Shown: one piece after another, positions 50,087 through 59,783 of the stretch
Position numbering within the stretch: the stretch's first letter is position 1
How the letters are laid out: each line of letters starts with the position of its first letter
NCBI GenBank assembly: GCA_018826295.1
Contig: JAHJZX010000012.1
Location: 124,001 to 188,000 of the forward strand
DNA length: 64,000 nucleotides
Direction: 5' to 3'
Origin: Gammaproteobacteria bacterium
Lineage (GTDB): Bacteria > Pseudomonadota > Gammaproteobacteria > Enterobacterales > Alteromonadaceae
Position numbers and translations under genes: made by a program
Notes under the pieces: model-generated
The model's input: the letters and a program-made list of their open reading frames with translations, nothing else
The model's database searches: none
Told to the model about the DNA's origin: nothing

Positions 50087-50225
50087 GGGTTGTCTCCTTT
50101 AACACCGAAATTCAAGTATGGCTGATTAAGTGGAAATTTCACTGATCGGGATCATGCTAGCACTACGTATTTTAGCCTACTCTGATATCTGTGTTTATTT
50201 ATCCTCAATCTTACAAGGCAATTTT

Positions 50226-51719
50226 ATGACACTTCCTACCGCACGGTTCCGGCTATCTGCTTATCAGATTATGCTGGCAGTGAATGTTGTGCTTTTTATC
50301 GTAGCGCTGGGCCTGGCGCTGGTAAATAGTAGTTGGCTGGCGGCTATCCTGGTTGGGCTGCCCACTGCAATTGTACCGCTGCTACTTTATAAAATGCTTG
50401 GTGATCACCTACTGTCGCGCGTGAGCTACGGCATTAGTTTTATGTTTTTTGCGGCGCTGTTTATTCATGAAACCGGCGGCATGCTGGAGATGCACTTTAC
50501 TATTTTTGTTCTGTTAGCCGTGCTTATCGCTTTTCGTGATTACATCGTCATTATTGCAGCCGCAATTACCATCGCAGTACATCATCTACTGTTTATGTAC
50601 TTACAAATGCAAAACGCCGGGGTATATCTGGTGCCGGAACAAAGCCTGTCGCTGGGTATTATCCTGTTACATGCCTTATTTGTAGTAGTAGAGTCGGCGG
50701 TACTGATTATTATATCCAGGCAGAGCCTGCGCGAAGCTCAGGTAGGCCAAGCGCTGTTTGATGCCACCGACGCCTTGCTGACAAAAAACAACAAAATTAT
50801 GCTGACGCACCGCTGCGATGATATTAAATCACAGGTAATTAATAGTTTTAATTCAGTGCTAAATTCGTTGCAACACACGATAAAAACCATCGATAGCGCC
50901 AGTGAAACTTTAAAGCAAGATGCGAAACAGTTACTGCAAGATGGACATGACTTATCTGACAGCATGATAAAAAAGCTGGCTGAGGTTGACAGAATTGCTG
51001 CAGCCACAGAGCAAATGTCATTAAGTATCCGTGAGGTGACTGAGCTATCAGTGCAGGTATTGGATGCTGCAAAGCTGGCTGAACAAGCCGCCATCGACGG
51101 CAAGCAGTCGGTTGGCCAGACTATTAGGTCGGTATCCGCATTGGCGCAGCAGTTGGCGCAAACCGGCGATAAAGTAAACGATGTGGCCAAAGCCACGGCC
51201 GATATTCGTAAAGTACTGGATGTTATTGAATCTATTGCTGAGCAAACCAATTTACTGGCCCTGAATGCTGCTATTGAAGCTGCCCGCGCTGGTGAGCAGG
51301 GGCGTGGCTTTGCCGTAGTAGCAGACGAAGTACGAACATTGGCATCTCGCACCCGTGGCTCTACTGACGAAATTAAAATTATGATTGGGCAATTAGTACA
51401 AAACAGCAATGAGTCGGTAACGGTAGTTGAGCGTAGTGTTGAACAACTTGCTGATACCCGTCAGCACGCTGAGCAAAGCGGAATAAAGCTGGAGCAAATA
51501 CTACGGCATGCTCAGCAGGTGGCGGGTTCTGCCGATGTAATGGCTGATGCCCTGCGACAGCAAAGTACCGCCAGCGAAGAGGTGGCTCAGGGCGCGCAGC
51601 ATATAAGCAGTATGACATCAGAACAAAATGCTCAGGGTGACAGGGTGGTGCAAAGTGCCCAACGCGTGGATGATATTACAGCCGTATTAGCTGCTGAGTC
51701 CGGGAAATTTGTTGTTTAA
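50226..51719 (+). CDS. Methyl-accepting chemotaxis protein without periplasmic domain
   Basis: About 497 residues. The first 190 form five to six membrane helices with short loops ([48 protein letters not shown]), so the sensor is probably within the membrane. The C-terminal half is a coiled-coil signalling domain with the hairpin tip [20 protein letters not shown] and [15 protein letters not shown]. No CheR-binding pentapeptide is seen. The ATG at 50226 has AAGG 8 nt upstream; the frame is open to 50130. Confidence 0.9.
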   Translation: MTLPTARFRLSAYQIMLAVNVVLFIVALGLALVNSSWLAAILVGLPTAIVPLLLYKMLGDHLLSRVSYGISFMFFAALFIHETGGMLEMHFTIFVLLAVLIAFRDYIVIIAAAITIAVHHLLFMYLQMQNAGVYLVPEQSLSLGIILLHALFVVVESAVLIIISRQSLREAQVGQALFDATDALLTKNNKIMLTHRCDDIKSQVINSFNSVLNSLQHTIKTIDSASETLKQDAKQLLQDGHDLSDSMIKKLAEVDRIAAATEQMSLSIREVTELSVQVLDAAKLAEQAAIDGKQSVGQTIRSVSALAQQLAQTGDKVNDVAKATADIRKVLDVIESIAEQTNLLALNAAIEAARAGEQGRGFAVVADEVRTLASRTRGSTDEIKIMIGQLVQNSNESVTVVERSVEQLADTRQHAEQSGIKLEQILRHAQQVAGSADVMADALRQQSTASEEVAQGAQHISSMTSEQNAQGDRVVQSAQRVDDITAVLAAESGKFVV

Positions 51720-52224
51720 ACCAAAGCCCGGCCGTTTACAGTTAGCATTGCTGCTATTTAGCCTATGGATTATTGTCGTATCGGCCGTGCTGTTTTATTT
51801 GGGACAGCGCCACTACGGTGTTTTTGCGCCAGACCAAGTGTGGCATAACAGCGATATCGACGTGTCAGCTTTTGGATTAACAGCATCTGCCGGCTTTCAG
51901 GTGCTGCATGTGTTTGCCGACGGCTGCGTGTGCAACTTGCGCGCTAAGGCACATATCAGGCAACTGGATAAACAGTTGCAGCCTGAGCAGGCAGAGCAAT
52001 ATTTTTTCAGCCCCGACCAGATTGTTTCAGCCGGGTTTACACTGCCGGCAACGCCGGCAGTGCTTATTTTTTCGCATGGTAAACTGCTTTATGCCGGGCC
52101 CTATGCATCAGGGCCTTTGTGTGCAGTGGACGATAGTCTTATAGCGCCTATACTTCAGCAACAGGTAATATTGCCCGGGCTCTGGCTGAATGCAGAAACC
52201 AGCGCCTGCCGCTGTCCGTTGTAG
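51709..52224 (+). CDS. DUF6436-like membrane-anchored thioredoxin-fold protein
   Basis: A 171-residue protein with an N-terminal membrane anchor ([21 protein letters not shown]) and a periplasmic domain with [19 protein letters not shown], a C-x-C pair where thioredoxins have CxxC, and [18 protein letters not shown]. The family is unnamed; a redox role is possible but not shown. It starts with TTG (51709 or 51712), overlapping the chemotaxis gene's end, so it is coupled to it. Confidence 0.6.
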   Translation: MLFKPKPGRLQLALLLFSLWIIVVSAVLFYLGQRHYGVFAPDQVWHNSDIDVSAFGLTASAGFQVLHVFADGCVCNLRAKAHIRQLDKQLQPEQAEQYFFSPDQIVSAGFTLPATPAVLIFSHGKLLYAGPYASGPLCAVDDSLIAPILQQQVILPGLWLNAETSACRCPL

Positions 52225-52245
52225 TTGTAACGCAGGAGAAGCATC

Positions 52246-53490
52246 ATGTCACAATCAAGTTCCAGCGCCAGTATAGATATGCAAGATGTACAGAGCTTGT
52301 TTGCGGCACAGCCTATTTTTGATACTAACAATAACCGCATCGCAGTTGAGCTATTGTATCGCAGTGATAGCGGCGTATCAGCGCTGGAGCTGGGGGATAA
52401 GCTTGCGACAACTGAACTGCTTTACAATTTATGTAGCGGTATTTCTGCGCAGATAGCGCAATACAATGCCCCGGTTTTTATTAATGTTGATGCAGATTTC
52501 TTGATGTCTGGCAGTTTCTTACCGCTAGAAGCTGAAAAAGTGGTGATTGAGTTAGTTGAGCGTATAGCGCCAAGCCCCGAACTTGTTGCCTGTGTCGCGG
52601 CGTTAAAACAGCGTGGTTTTCGTTTTGCATTGGATGATTTCGAGTTTACCGCTGACTGGGAGCCGCTGATTGCGCTGGCCGATATCATCAAGGTGGATAT
52701 TCTACAGTGCCCTGTTGACACCATACATGAGCAAATGCTGCGTTTACGCCGATTTCCGTTAACCTGGCTGGCAGAGCGGGTTGAAACCCCAGAGCAATTG
52801 CAGCATTGCAAAGACATGGGGTTTACGCTGTTTCAGGGCTACTTTTTAGCCCGGCCAGAATTGGTAACAGGTAAAAAAGTACCGGCCGCTACGCTAAAAC
52901 TGGCAGAGCTGATAGATAACCTGTTTCAACCAGAGCCTGATATTGCAAAATTATCCCGGCAATTAAACGATGAGCCTACATTAGTCATTGGTATGCTGCG
53001 TATAGCCAACAGCCCACTGTATAGAAAAACCCGTGAAGTCAGCTCGGTAAAAGATCTTATCGTGCGGTTAGGGCTGGATGTGGTTAAAAAGTGGGTGCTT
53101 ATGTTTGCTGTAATGAACAATTGCAGCCCGGCAGCAGCCAGTTTAATTCTTACCAGAGCTTATACTGCGCTGCAGTTGGCGCAAAGCTGGCACCTGGACA
53201 TCGCTAAACAAAATCAGTGCTTCTTAACCGCCCTTATTAGCGGTGTTGATGTATTGTTCGGTGTGGCACCGGCTGAATTTGTTGCTGATCTAAACGTTGC
53301 GCCAGAGATTAAAGCGGCAATTTGTCAGGAGCAAGGCGAGGCGGCACGAGCCGTTGCTATAGTGCAAGCTATAGAGCAAGCCTATTCGATGAAAATGATA
53401 ACTGATGATACTGAACAGCAGTATTTTGGCTTGTATAACCAGCAGCAGTATGAAGTGCAGCAAAAGTTTCGTCTGTTTAGCGCTGGTTAG
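52246..53490 (+). CDS. EAL-HDOD domain signalling protein (degenerate EAL)
   Basis: A 414-residue protein of the YuxH/CdgJ type: an N-terminal EAL-like domain followed by an HDOD domain from about residue 200 (LSRQLNDEPTLVIGMLRIAN, VSSVKDLIVRLGLDVVKKW). In the EAL part the signature reads VELLYRS instead of EAL-x-R, and LDDFEF replaces DDFGTG, so it should not cleave cyclic-di-GMP. It may bind partners and affect motility, as CdgJ does in Vibrio. AGGAGA precedes the ATG. Confidence 0.88.
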   Translation: MSQSSSSASIDMQDVQSLFAAQPIFDTNNNRIAVELLYRSDSGVSALELGDKLATTELLYNLCSGISAQIAQYNAPVFINVDADFLMSGSFLPLEAEKVVIELVERIAPSPELVACVAALKQRGFRFALDDFEFTADWEPLIALADIIKVDILQCPVDTIHEQMLRLRRFPLTWLAERVETPEQLQHCKDMGFTLFQGYFLARPELVTGKKVPAATLKLAELIDNLFQPEPDIAKLSRQLNDEPTLVIGMLRIANSPLYRKTREVSSVKDLIVRLGLDVVKKWVLMFAVMNNCSPAAASLILTRAYTALQLAQSWHLDIAKQNQCFLTALISGVDVLFGVAPAEFVADLNVAPEIKAAICQEQGEAARAVAIVQAIEQAYSMKMITDDTEQQYFGLYNQQQYEVQQKFRLFSAG

Positions 53491-53580
53491 AGTAGGTCGC
53501 TGGCAATTATGGCTTTTAGCCACAGAAAACACCTGTTAATATAGCTGCCGTTTTATTCGCCTTGCTGATAGCAAAATCTT

Positions 53581-53669
53581 ATGACTTTTCGTGTAAGTCA
53601 TTAACTGATTTTGCAGCAGTAAAGATGCCAACCCCTTGAAGCAAAACATGTGACCCTTGGTATGGGCCA
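53581..53669 (+). promoter_or_regulatory. thrS operator with two threonine anticodon-mimic hairpins
   Basis: Hairpin 1 (53581-53601) has a perfect 7-bp stem and a 7-nt loop UUCGUGU. Hairpin 2 (53650-53670) has stem GUGACCC/GGGCCAC with one mismatch and a 7-nt loop UUGGUAU. Bases 3-5 of the loops are CGU and GGU, both threonine anticodons. Position and spacing match domains 4 and 2 of the E. coli thrS operator, through which ThrRS represses its own translation. Confidence 0.75.
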
Positions 53670-53689
53670 CCACTGTATAAGGATTTATC

Positions 53690-55600
53690 ATGCCAGTTAT
53701 TACTCTGCCAGATGGCAGCCAGCGCGCTTTTGATCATGCTGTTTCCGTTATGGATGTTGCTAAAGACATCGGCCCTGGCTTAGCAAAAGCCACCATCGCC
53801 GGTAAGGTGAATGGTCAGTTAGTCGATGCCTGTGACCCTATCACAACAGATTCAACCTTAAGCATTATTACCAGTAAAGATCAGGACGGCCTGGAAATTA
53901 TCCGCCATTCCTGCGCGCACTTATTAGGCCATGCCATTAAGCAATTATGGCCAAACGTAAAAATGGCCATCGGCCCGGTAATTGATAACGGCTTTTACTA
54001 TGACGTTGATTTAGACCAGCCAATTAGCAGCGATGACTTAGCCAAGCTTGAGCAGCGCATGGTTGAACTGGCAAAAACTGAATATGACGTGATTAAGAAA
54101 AAGGTTAGCTGGCAGGAAGCGGTTGATACCTTTAAGGCCCGTGGCGAAAGCTACAAGCTGGAAATTCTCGAGCAAAATGTCAGTAAAGACGATCAGCCGG
54201 GTTTGTATCATCACGAAGAATATATTGATATGTGTCGCGGCCCGCATGTGCCGAATATGCGTTTTTGCCAACACTTTAAAATTATGAAAGTAGCCGGCGC
54301 ATACTGGCGTGGCGACTCAAAAAACAAGATGCTGCAGCGTGTCTATGGCACCGCCTGGGCCGATAAAAAGCAACTGGCGGCCTATTTACTGCAGTTAGAA
54401 GAAGCCGAAAAGCGTGACCACCGTAAAATCGGTAAGGCGCTGGGCTTATTTCACTGGCAGGAAGAAGCGCCAGGTATGGTGTTCTGGCACAACGACGGCT
54501 GGACCATCTTTCGCGAGCTGGAAAGCTTTGTGCGCGAAAAGCTGGGCGAATACGACTACGACGAAGTAAAGGGTCCGTTAATGATGGACCGCGTGCTGTG
54601 GGAAAAATCCGGCCACTGGGAAAAGTACGCCGACAATATGTTTACTACCCAGTCTGAGCACCGCGAATATGCCATTAAGCCAATGAACTGTCCGGGCCAC
54701 GTGCAGATTTTCAACCAGGGTTTAAAATCATACCGCGATTTACCGCTGCGGATGGCTGAGTTCGGTTGCTGCCACCGTAACGAGCCATCAGGTGGCTTAC
54801 ACGGTTTAATGCGGGTGCGCGGCTTTACCCAGGATGATGCACATATCTTCTGTACTGAAGATCAGGTGCAGGCTGAAGTGACTAAATGTATTCAGATGGT
54901 GTTTGATACCTACAGCACCTTCGGCTTTAAAAACGTCGCAGTAAAACTGTCAACCCGGCCGGCACAGCGTATCGGTACCGATGAGATGTGGGACCGCGCT
55001 GAGCAGGGCTTAACCGAAGCGTTAAAAGCCAATGATATCGCCTATGATTTACAGCCGGGCGAGGGCGCCTTTTACGGGCCGAAAATTGAATTTACCCTGC
55101 ACGACTGTTTAGGCCGTGCCTGGCAGTGCGGTACTGTACAGTTAGACTTTGCCTTACCGGGCCGTTTAGGTGCTACCTTTGTCGCTGAAAGTGGTGATAA
55201 GCAAACACCGGTGATGATCCACCGCGCTATATTGGGTTCAATTGAGCGTTTTATCGGAATTTTAATCGAAGAATACGCCGGTTTCTTCCCTGCCTGGTTA
55301 GCACCAACTCAGGTGGTGGTGATGAACATTACCGATAATCAGGCCGAATATGTGCAAAATTTAGTAAAAACTTTCAAATCTCACGGTATTAGAGTCATAA
55401 GTGACTTGAGAAATGAGAAGATAGGCTTTAAAATCCGCGAGCACACGCTTAAGCGCATTCCTTACCTTGTTGTCGTTGGTGATAAAGAAATGGAAGCCGG
55501 TGATATTGCACTGAGAACGCGCAAGGGTGAAGACTTGGGTAAAATGTCGGTAGACGCTTTTATTGAGAAGCTGACTACCGAGATTAAGAACCGGGTTTAA
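53690..55600 (+). CDS. thrS: Threonyl-tRNA synthetase
   Basis: A 636-residue class II synthetase. TGS domain at the N-terminus, then the editing domain with [16 protein letters not shown] and a late [10 protein letters not shown], the catalytic core with [30 protein letters not shown] and GRLGATFV, and the anticodon-binding domain from about residue 535. The length equals that of E. coli ThrRS. First gene of thrS-infC-rpmI-rplT. Confidence 0.97.
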   Translation: MPVITLPDGSQRAFDHAVSVMDVAKDIGPGLAKATIAGKVNGQLVDACDPITTDSTLSIITSKDQDGLEIIRHSCAHLLGHAIKQLWPNVKMAIGPVIDNGFYYDVDLDQPISSDDLAKLEQRMVELAKTEYDVIKKKVSWQEAVDTFKARGESYKLEILEQNVSKDDQPGLYHHEEYIDMCRGPHVPNMRFCQHFKIMKVAGAYWRGDSKNKMLQRVYGTAWADKKQLAAYLLQLEEAEKRDHRKIGKALGLFHWQEEAPGMVFWHNDGWTIFRELESFVREKLGEYDYDEVKGPLMMDRVLWEKSGHWEKYADNMFTTQSEHREYAIKPMNCPGHVQIFNQGLKSYRDLPLRMAEFGCCHRNEPSGGLHGLMRVRGFTQDDAHIFCTEDQVQAEVTKCIQMVFDTYSTFGFKNVAVKLSTRPAQRIGTDEMWDRAEQGLTEALKANDIAYDLQPGEGAFYGPKIEFTLHDCLGRAWQCGTVQLDFALPGRLGATFVAESGDKQTPVMIHRAILGSIERFIGILIEEYAGFFPAWLAPTQVVVMNITDNQAEYVQNLVKTFKSHGIRVISDLRNEKIGFKIREHTLKRIPYLVVVGDKEMEAGDIALRTRKGEDLGKMSVDAFIEKLTTEIKNRV

Positions 55601-55640
55601 CCGAATTAAGCGATAAGAATAATTTTCGGAGGAACATACT

Positions 55641-56183
55641 ATTAAAGTAGGAAAGAAGACATTACCTGCAAACCGTCCTAACAGGATCAATGAAGAAATT
55701 AACCTGCCAGAGGTACGGTTAATTGGTATTGAAGGTGAGCAACTGGGTGTAGTAAGTATTGCTGAAGCCATTCGTTTGGCCGAGGAAGGCGGCGCCGATT
55801 TAGTAGAAATTAGCCCGACAGCCGAACCGCCAGTATGTAAGTTGATGGACTACGGTAAGTTCCTGTTTGAAAAGAGTAAAGCTCTTAAAGAGCAGAAGAA
55901 GAAGCAAAAACAGATCCAGATTAAGGAAATAAAATTCCGGCCTGGAACTGATGAAGGCGATTACCAGGTAAAACTACGCAACCTGCGTCGCTTCATTGAA
56001 GAGGGTGACAAAGCTAAAGTAACGCTGCGCTATCGTGGTCGTGAAATGGCGCATACTGAGATAGGCATTGAGATGTTAAATCGGATTAAAGAAGATTTAG
56101 CTGACATTGCTGTGTGCGAATCTTTCCCTTCACGGGTGGAAGGTCGCCAGATGATCATGATGCTGGCCCCAAATAAGAAGTAA
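55641..56183 (+). CDS. infC: Translation initiation factor IF-3 (ATT start)
   Basis: A 180-residue factor. The family N-terminus ([20 protein letters not shown]) is only reached from an ATT at 55641, 8 nt after GGAGG; there is no in-frame ATG before residue 46. ATT starts are typical of infC and allow IF-3 to repress its own translation. [47 protein letters not shown] and [14 protein letters not shown] follow as in E. coli. Confidence 0.95.
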   Translation: MKVGKKTLPANRPNRINEEINLPEVRLIGIEGEQLGVVSIAEAIRLAEEGGADLVEISPTAEPPVCKLMDYGKFLFEKSKALKEQKKKQKQIQIKEIKFRPGTDEGDYQVKLRNLRRFIEEGDKAKVTLRYRGREMAHTEIGIEMLNRIKEDLADIAVCESFPSRVEGRQMIMMLAPNKK

Positions 56184-56197
56184 TAAGTGCTTTCAAG

Positions 56198-56226
56198 TGT
56201 AACCCCACACTGCAAAGGGTGGGGTT
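56198..56226 (+). other. Hairpin in the infC-rpmI spacer
   Basis: AACCCCAC and GTGGGGTT (56200-56226) form a strong stem without T-run. It may serve mRNA processing or L20-dependent control of rpmI-rplT, known in E. coli; the specific L20 site was not traced. Confidence 0.4.
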
Positions 56227-56271
56227 GACGCCTTATTATTCGTTGTAACTTAACAATGCGAGTTTTTAACT

Positions 56272-56469
56272 ATGCCAAAGATGAAAACCAATAAAGGTGC
56301 TGCGAAGCGTTTCAAAAAAACGGCTTCTGGTAGCTTTAAACGTAAGCAATCACACCTTCGCCACATCCTGACGAAGAAGACCTCTAAGCGTAAGCGTCAG
56401 TTAGGTCCAAAAACCTTAGTCGCTAAAGTAGACATCGCCGGCTTAGTCCGTTGCATGCCTTACGCATAA
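56272..56469 (+). CDS. rpmI: 50S ribosomal protein L35
   Basis: A 65-residue basic protein with the standard start [20 protein letters not shown] and HLRHILTKK. It lies between infC and rplT as usual. Confidence 0.97.
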   Translation: MPKMKTNKGAAKRFKKTASGSFKRKQSHLRHILTKKTSKRKRQLGPKTLVAKVDIAGLVRCMPYA

Positions 56470-56486
56470 TTAATTAGGAGTCTGAC

Positions 56487-56846
56487 ATGCCAAGAGTTAA
56501 ACGTGGTGTAACGGCGCGCGCGCGCCATAAGAAGGTATTAAACCAGGCTAAAGGTTACTACGGTGCCCGCAGTCGTGTTTATCGTGTTGCGTTCCAGGCT
56601 GTAATTAAAGCCGGCCAATATGCTTACCGTGACCGTCGTCAGCGTAAGCGTCAGTTCCGTCAACTGTGGATCGCGCGTATCAACGCTGCGTCACGCATGA
56701 ACGGTTTATCATACAGCCGTTTCATTGATGGCCTGAAAAAAGCCTCAGTAGAAATCGACCGTAAGATTTTAGCTGACATCGCCGTATTCGATAAAGCAGC
56801 ATTCACTGCTTTAGTGAGCAAAGCGAAACAAGCCTTAGCTGCTTAA
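56487..56846 (+). CDS. rplT: 50S ribosomal protein L20
   Basis: A 119-residue basic protein, [18 protein letters not shown] to the C-terminus, full length. L20 represses rpmI-rplT in E. coli. GGAG precedes the ATG, 17 nt after rpmI. Confidence 0.97.
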   Translation: MPRVKRGVTARARHKKVLNQAKGYYGARSRVYRVAFQAVIKAGQYAYRDRRQRKRQFRQLWIARINAASRMNGLSYSRFIDGLKKASVEIDRKILADIAVFDKAAFTALVSKAKQALAA

Positions 56847-56859
56847 TTTAAGTTGCTAA

Positions 56860-56889
56860 TAAAAAAGCCACCTCAGGGTGGCTTTTTTT
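56860..56889 (+). terminator. Terminator after rplT
   Basis: AAAAAAGCCACC-tcag-GGTGGCTTTTTTT, a strong hairpin with T-run, also usable from the other side by the convergent META gene. Confidence 0.93.
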
Positions 56890-56910
56890 ATGGCTGCAGC
56901 AACGCCAGCG

Positions 56911-58020
56911 TTAGTTAACTGCTGGGGTAAATTGCAAAATTAACTGGTTATTTTTAAACAGTTGTAATTTGTCGCCATTAACTTCGGCTCTGTCGGCAGA
57001 TTGCAATGAACGGGTAAATTGTTGTTCAAGTTCGCTGCTTTCGGCACAAAATTTGCGTGTGCTGATAAGAGGCTGGACGCTAAGCTGGTTGGAACGTTGT
57101 TTATAGTTGCCGTTAAAGTTATTACAGCCGGCAAAACCGTATAAACGTTCGTTTTGATCGAAAATTACCCGCACATTGAGCTGTTGCGGGATGTAACGAT
57201 CGGTCAGTTTTTCTGCGCGCCAGACAATGCCTTGTATTTTGCCTGGGGTATTTTGGTCCGGGCAGATAGCACCGGGCCAGAATTGCTCAAATTTATCGAT
57301 AAATAATGTCTGTTGCTGCTCATCCTGACCGCGACGTCCCTGCAGGGTGGCAATAACCGCTTTACCTTTATAGCGCTCGTCCTGCTGATATTGGCGCATT
57401 ACCGGTAAATGAAACTGCGTATTGGCCACACTCAGCGTATCGCCATTGCGACAACTGGTAAAAGTAGCCAGGTTATCCTGCAACTGGTACAAACCCAACA
57501 TTGCCTGACGCGTATCAAGCTTTTTAAATTCGCTTTCGCGTTGCAGCTGATAATTCAGATTGCTGGACACCGGCTTTCCGCTTAAATCCAGCATGGTCAG
57601 TTGATTATTTGATAAAAAATGAAACGCCGGCAGGGTTTGTTGCTGGTTCACAAGGTGTAGATTACGCTTTTCAAGTAACCAGACACCTTTGACGATTTCA
57701 ACCTTACTGCGCTCCAGATACTCCTGGCGTGCTTCAAAGCGGCCATCACGATACAAATTAATATGGTAATGAATGCCGGGGCAGTCTGCGCACGGCAAAG
57801 TACCACTAAAGCTCATATCGCTATCGATAAAAATATGTTCAAAGTCTGTCGCAACAGCCTGGGCAACAGCAGAATCTTCTACCACGACGTCTTCAGCTAT
57901 AACCGGAACTTCCGTTCGGGTAGGTGGTATGAGTTGGGTTTCAGCGGTTTGTCGGTCTGACGGCAACTGACTACAGGCTGACAGTAGCAGGGCTGTGCTA
58001 ATGAGCAAGCGCTTTTTCAT
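56911..58020 (-). CDS. NlpE-like and META/HslJ domain lipoprotein
   Basis: A 369-residue lipoprotein (lipobox LLLSAC). Residues about 70-170 form an NlpE N-terminal-like beta-barrel with the CxxC in GTLPCADCPGIHYHINLY. A central segment of about 100 residues is not recognised. Residues about 265-365 form a META (HslJ) domain with FAGCNNFNGNY and TRKFCAES. NlpE senses lipoprotein sorting and copper stress; META domains occur in HslJ and stress proteins. An envelope-stress role is inferred. GGGGA precedes the ATG. Confidence 0.82.
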   Translation of the reverse strand: MKKRLLISTALLLSACSQLPSDRQTAETQLIPPTRTEVPVIAEDVVVEDSAVAQAVATDFEHIFIDSDMSFSGTLPCADCPGIHYHINLYRDGRFEARQEYLERSKVEIVKGVWLLEKRNLHLVNQQQTLPAFHFLSNNQLTMLDLSGKPVSSNLNYQLQRESEFKKLDTRQAMLGLYQLQDNLATFTSCRNGDTLSVANTQFHLPVMRQYQQDERYKGKAVIATLQGRRGQDEQQQTLFIDKFEQFWPGAICPDQNTPGKIQGIVWRAEKLTDRYIPQQLNVRVIFDQNERLYGFAGCNNFNGNYKQRSNQLSVQPLISTRKFCAESSELEQQFTRSLQSADRAEVNGDKLQLFKNNQLILQFTPAVN

Positions 58021-58079
58021 CTGGATCCCCTGGTAAAGGTTTTCGCTATTATATCGGATTTCAGCATCGGCATTAACTG

Positions 58080-58970
58080 CTATTTGTCGCTGGCAGTCAG
58101 GTGTTTAATCGCTTGTTTTATGACGGCTGCGGCTTGATTGGGCGCCTCCTGCATAAAACAATGGCCGCCACTGAACGGTTCGACACTGACGGCGGGATTA
58201 CGTTTCTGCCATTTTGCCAGCGCTTTGACGATAAAGTCATAGCTTTTGTCGCCGTAAATCACATGCACCGGCGGGCAGGGAGTGGCTAGCTGTTGCCAGA
58301 GTTTTTCCGGATAAGAGGCAAAAATGTCTGCTTCACGTTGTGGCTGGCACTTTAAACTTAAGCCGTGTTCAGTCGGTTTTAACGCATGCTCAATATACGC
58401 AGCCAGTGCATCGGTATGCCAGTTAGCAAACATGCCGCGGTTGGTCAGATAGCTTGCGGCAGAGGCACGGTCTGGCCAGTGTTGACGCCGGCGCAAGGCT
58501 GCTTTGGCCAGCGGGTTTTTGTGATACAGCCGCACACCATTGAGGGTGCCCATTAGCGTTAACATAGTGGGGGTAAAAAGCACCGGATCGAGTAAGATTG
58601 CGCCGTTAAACGGGCTTGCCGCACTGGTATGAATTAAAGCAGTTAACACACCACCAAAACTGTGGCCAACACCATATACGGCTACTTCAGGATACAGTGC
58701 CTGATGCGCTTGCCAGGCCGCACTGGCCAGCTCGGCACTTTTATTCCAGCCGACAAAAGGGCCGCCATGGTCACTGTCACCGTGGCCCTGGGCATCAGAT
58801 AAAAATAAATCAAAATCCTCGGCTAATAGCTGCAACATCGGCTGGTACATGCGGCTGCAAAAGCCATTACCATGCAACATATGCAGCACTGGCTTGCCGC
58901 TGGCTTCACTGCGGTAACCACGCAGGGTAAAGCCGAGCGGCGTATGATAACACCAGGGTACTAACTGCAA
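58080..58970 (-). CDS. Alpha/beta hydrolase
   Basis: A 296-residue hydrolase with oxyanion segment HMLHGNGFCSRMY, SDAQGHGDSD, nucleophile GVGHSFGGVLTAL, an acid residue around VIYGDKSYDF and the catalytic His in FSGGHCFM. No signal peptide. The substrate is not evident. The start is a TTG at 58970 with GGAGAG 6 nt upstream. Confidence 0.85.
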   Translation of the reverse strand: MQLVPWCYHTPLGFTLRGYRSEASGKPVLHMLHGNGFCSRMYQPMLQLLAEDFDLFLSDAQGHGDSDHGGPFVGWNKSAELASAAWQAHQALYPEVAVYGVGHSFGGVLTALIHTSAASPFNGAILLDPVLFTPTMLTLMGTLNGVRLYHKNPLAKAALRRRQHWPDRASAASYLTNRGMFANWHTDALAAYIEHALKPTEHGLSLKCQPQREADIFASYPEKLWQQLATPCPPVHVIYGDKSYDFIVKALAKWQKRNPAVSVEPFSGGHCFMQEAPNQAAAVIKQAIKHLTASDK

Positions 58971-59039
58971 AGCACTCTCCTACAAGGTTAAAACGGCGTT
59001 AAAGTGCCATGCTTTGCCAACTCAGACAAGGGGCTTCTG

Positions 59040-59666
59040 TTATTTGGTGCCAAACAGTTTATCGCCAGCATCACCCAGGCCCGGCAGTATATAGCCGTGC
59101 TCGTTCAGACAGCGGTCGACAGCGGCGGTATACAGCTCAACATCTGGGTGTGCCTGTTGCAGGGCTGCTATACCTTCAGGTGCAGCTACCAGCACCAAGG
59201 CTTTAATATGCTGTGCACCCTGTTGCTTTAATAAATTGATGGTGGCGATAAGTGAGCCGCCGGTAGCAAGCATAGGGTCAACGACGATGGCCAGGCGCTG
59301 ATCTAAATCTGACGCGAGTTTGTGAAAATACGGTACAGGTTGCAAGCTTTGTTCATCGCGATAAATTCCCACCACACTGATACGGGCACTGGGTAACAGC
59401 TCCAGTACACCGTCAAGCATGCCCAGGCCTGCACGCAATATCGGCACGATGGTGACTTTTTTACCCTGAATTTGTTCTATCGACACAGGGCCACTCCAGC
59501 TGTCTATCGTAACCTGTTCTGTGGCTAAGTCTTTGGTAGCTTCGTACGTAAGCAGGCTGCCCAGTTCAGCGGCCAATTGGCGGAATTGTTTGGTGCTGAT
59601 GTCCGCAGCACGCAACAAGCCAATTTTATGTTTTACCAGCGGGTGCTTAACTTCTGTCAGTTTCAT
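59040..59666 (-). CDS. upp: Uracil phosphoribosyltransferase
   Basis: A 208-residue enzyme that converts uracil and PRPP to UMP. PRPP loop [40 protein letters not shown] and the C-terminal [13 protein letters not shown] are all conserved. AGGA precedes the ATG. No uraA permease gene is adjacent. Confidence 0.96.
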   Translation of the reverse strand: MKLTEVKHPLVKHKIGLLRAADISTKQFRQLAAELGSLLTYEATKDLATEQVTIDSWSGPVSIEQIQGKKVTIVPILRAGLGMLDGVLELLPSARISVVGIYRDEQSLQPVPYFHKLASDLDQRLAIVVDPMLATGGSLIATINLLKQQGAQHIKALVLVAAPEGIAALQQAHPDVELYTAAVDRCLNEHGYILPGLGDAGDKLFGTK

Positions 59667-59783
59667 GTGTTAATTCCTCTGTTTAGCGCATATAAGCATA
59701 CTGCAATCGGCTTTTTCTTGCAGTTTGCGCTGAAGCATTATACAAACGGCAAGCATAATTAAAGCAACGTCGCAGGGACAACA

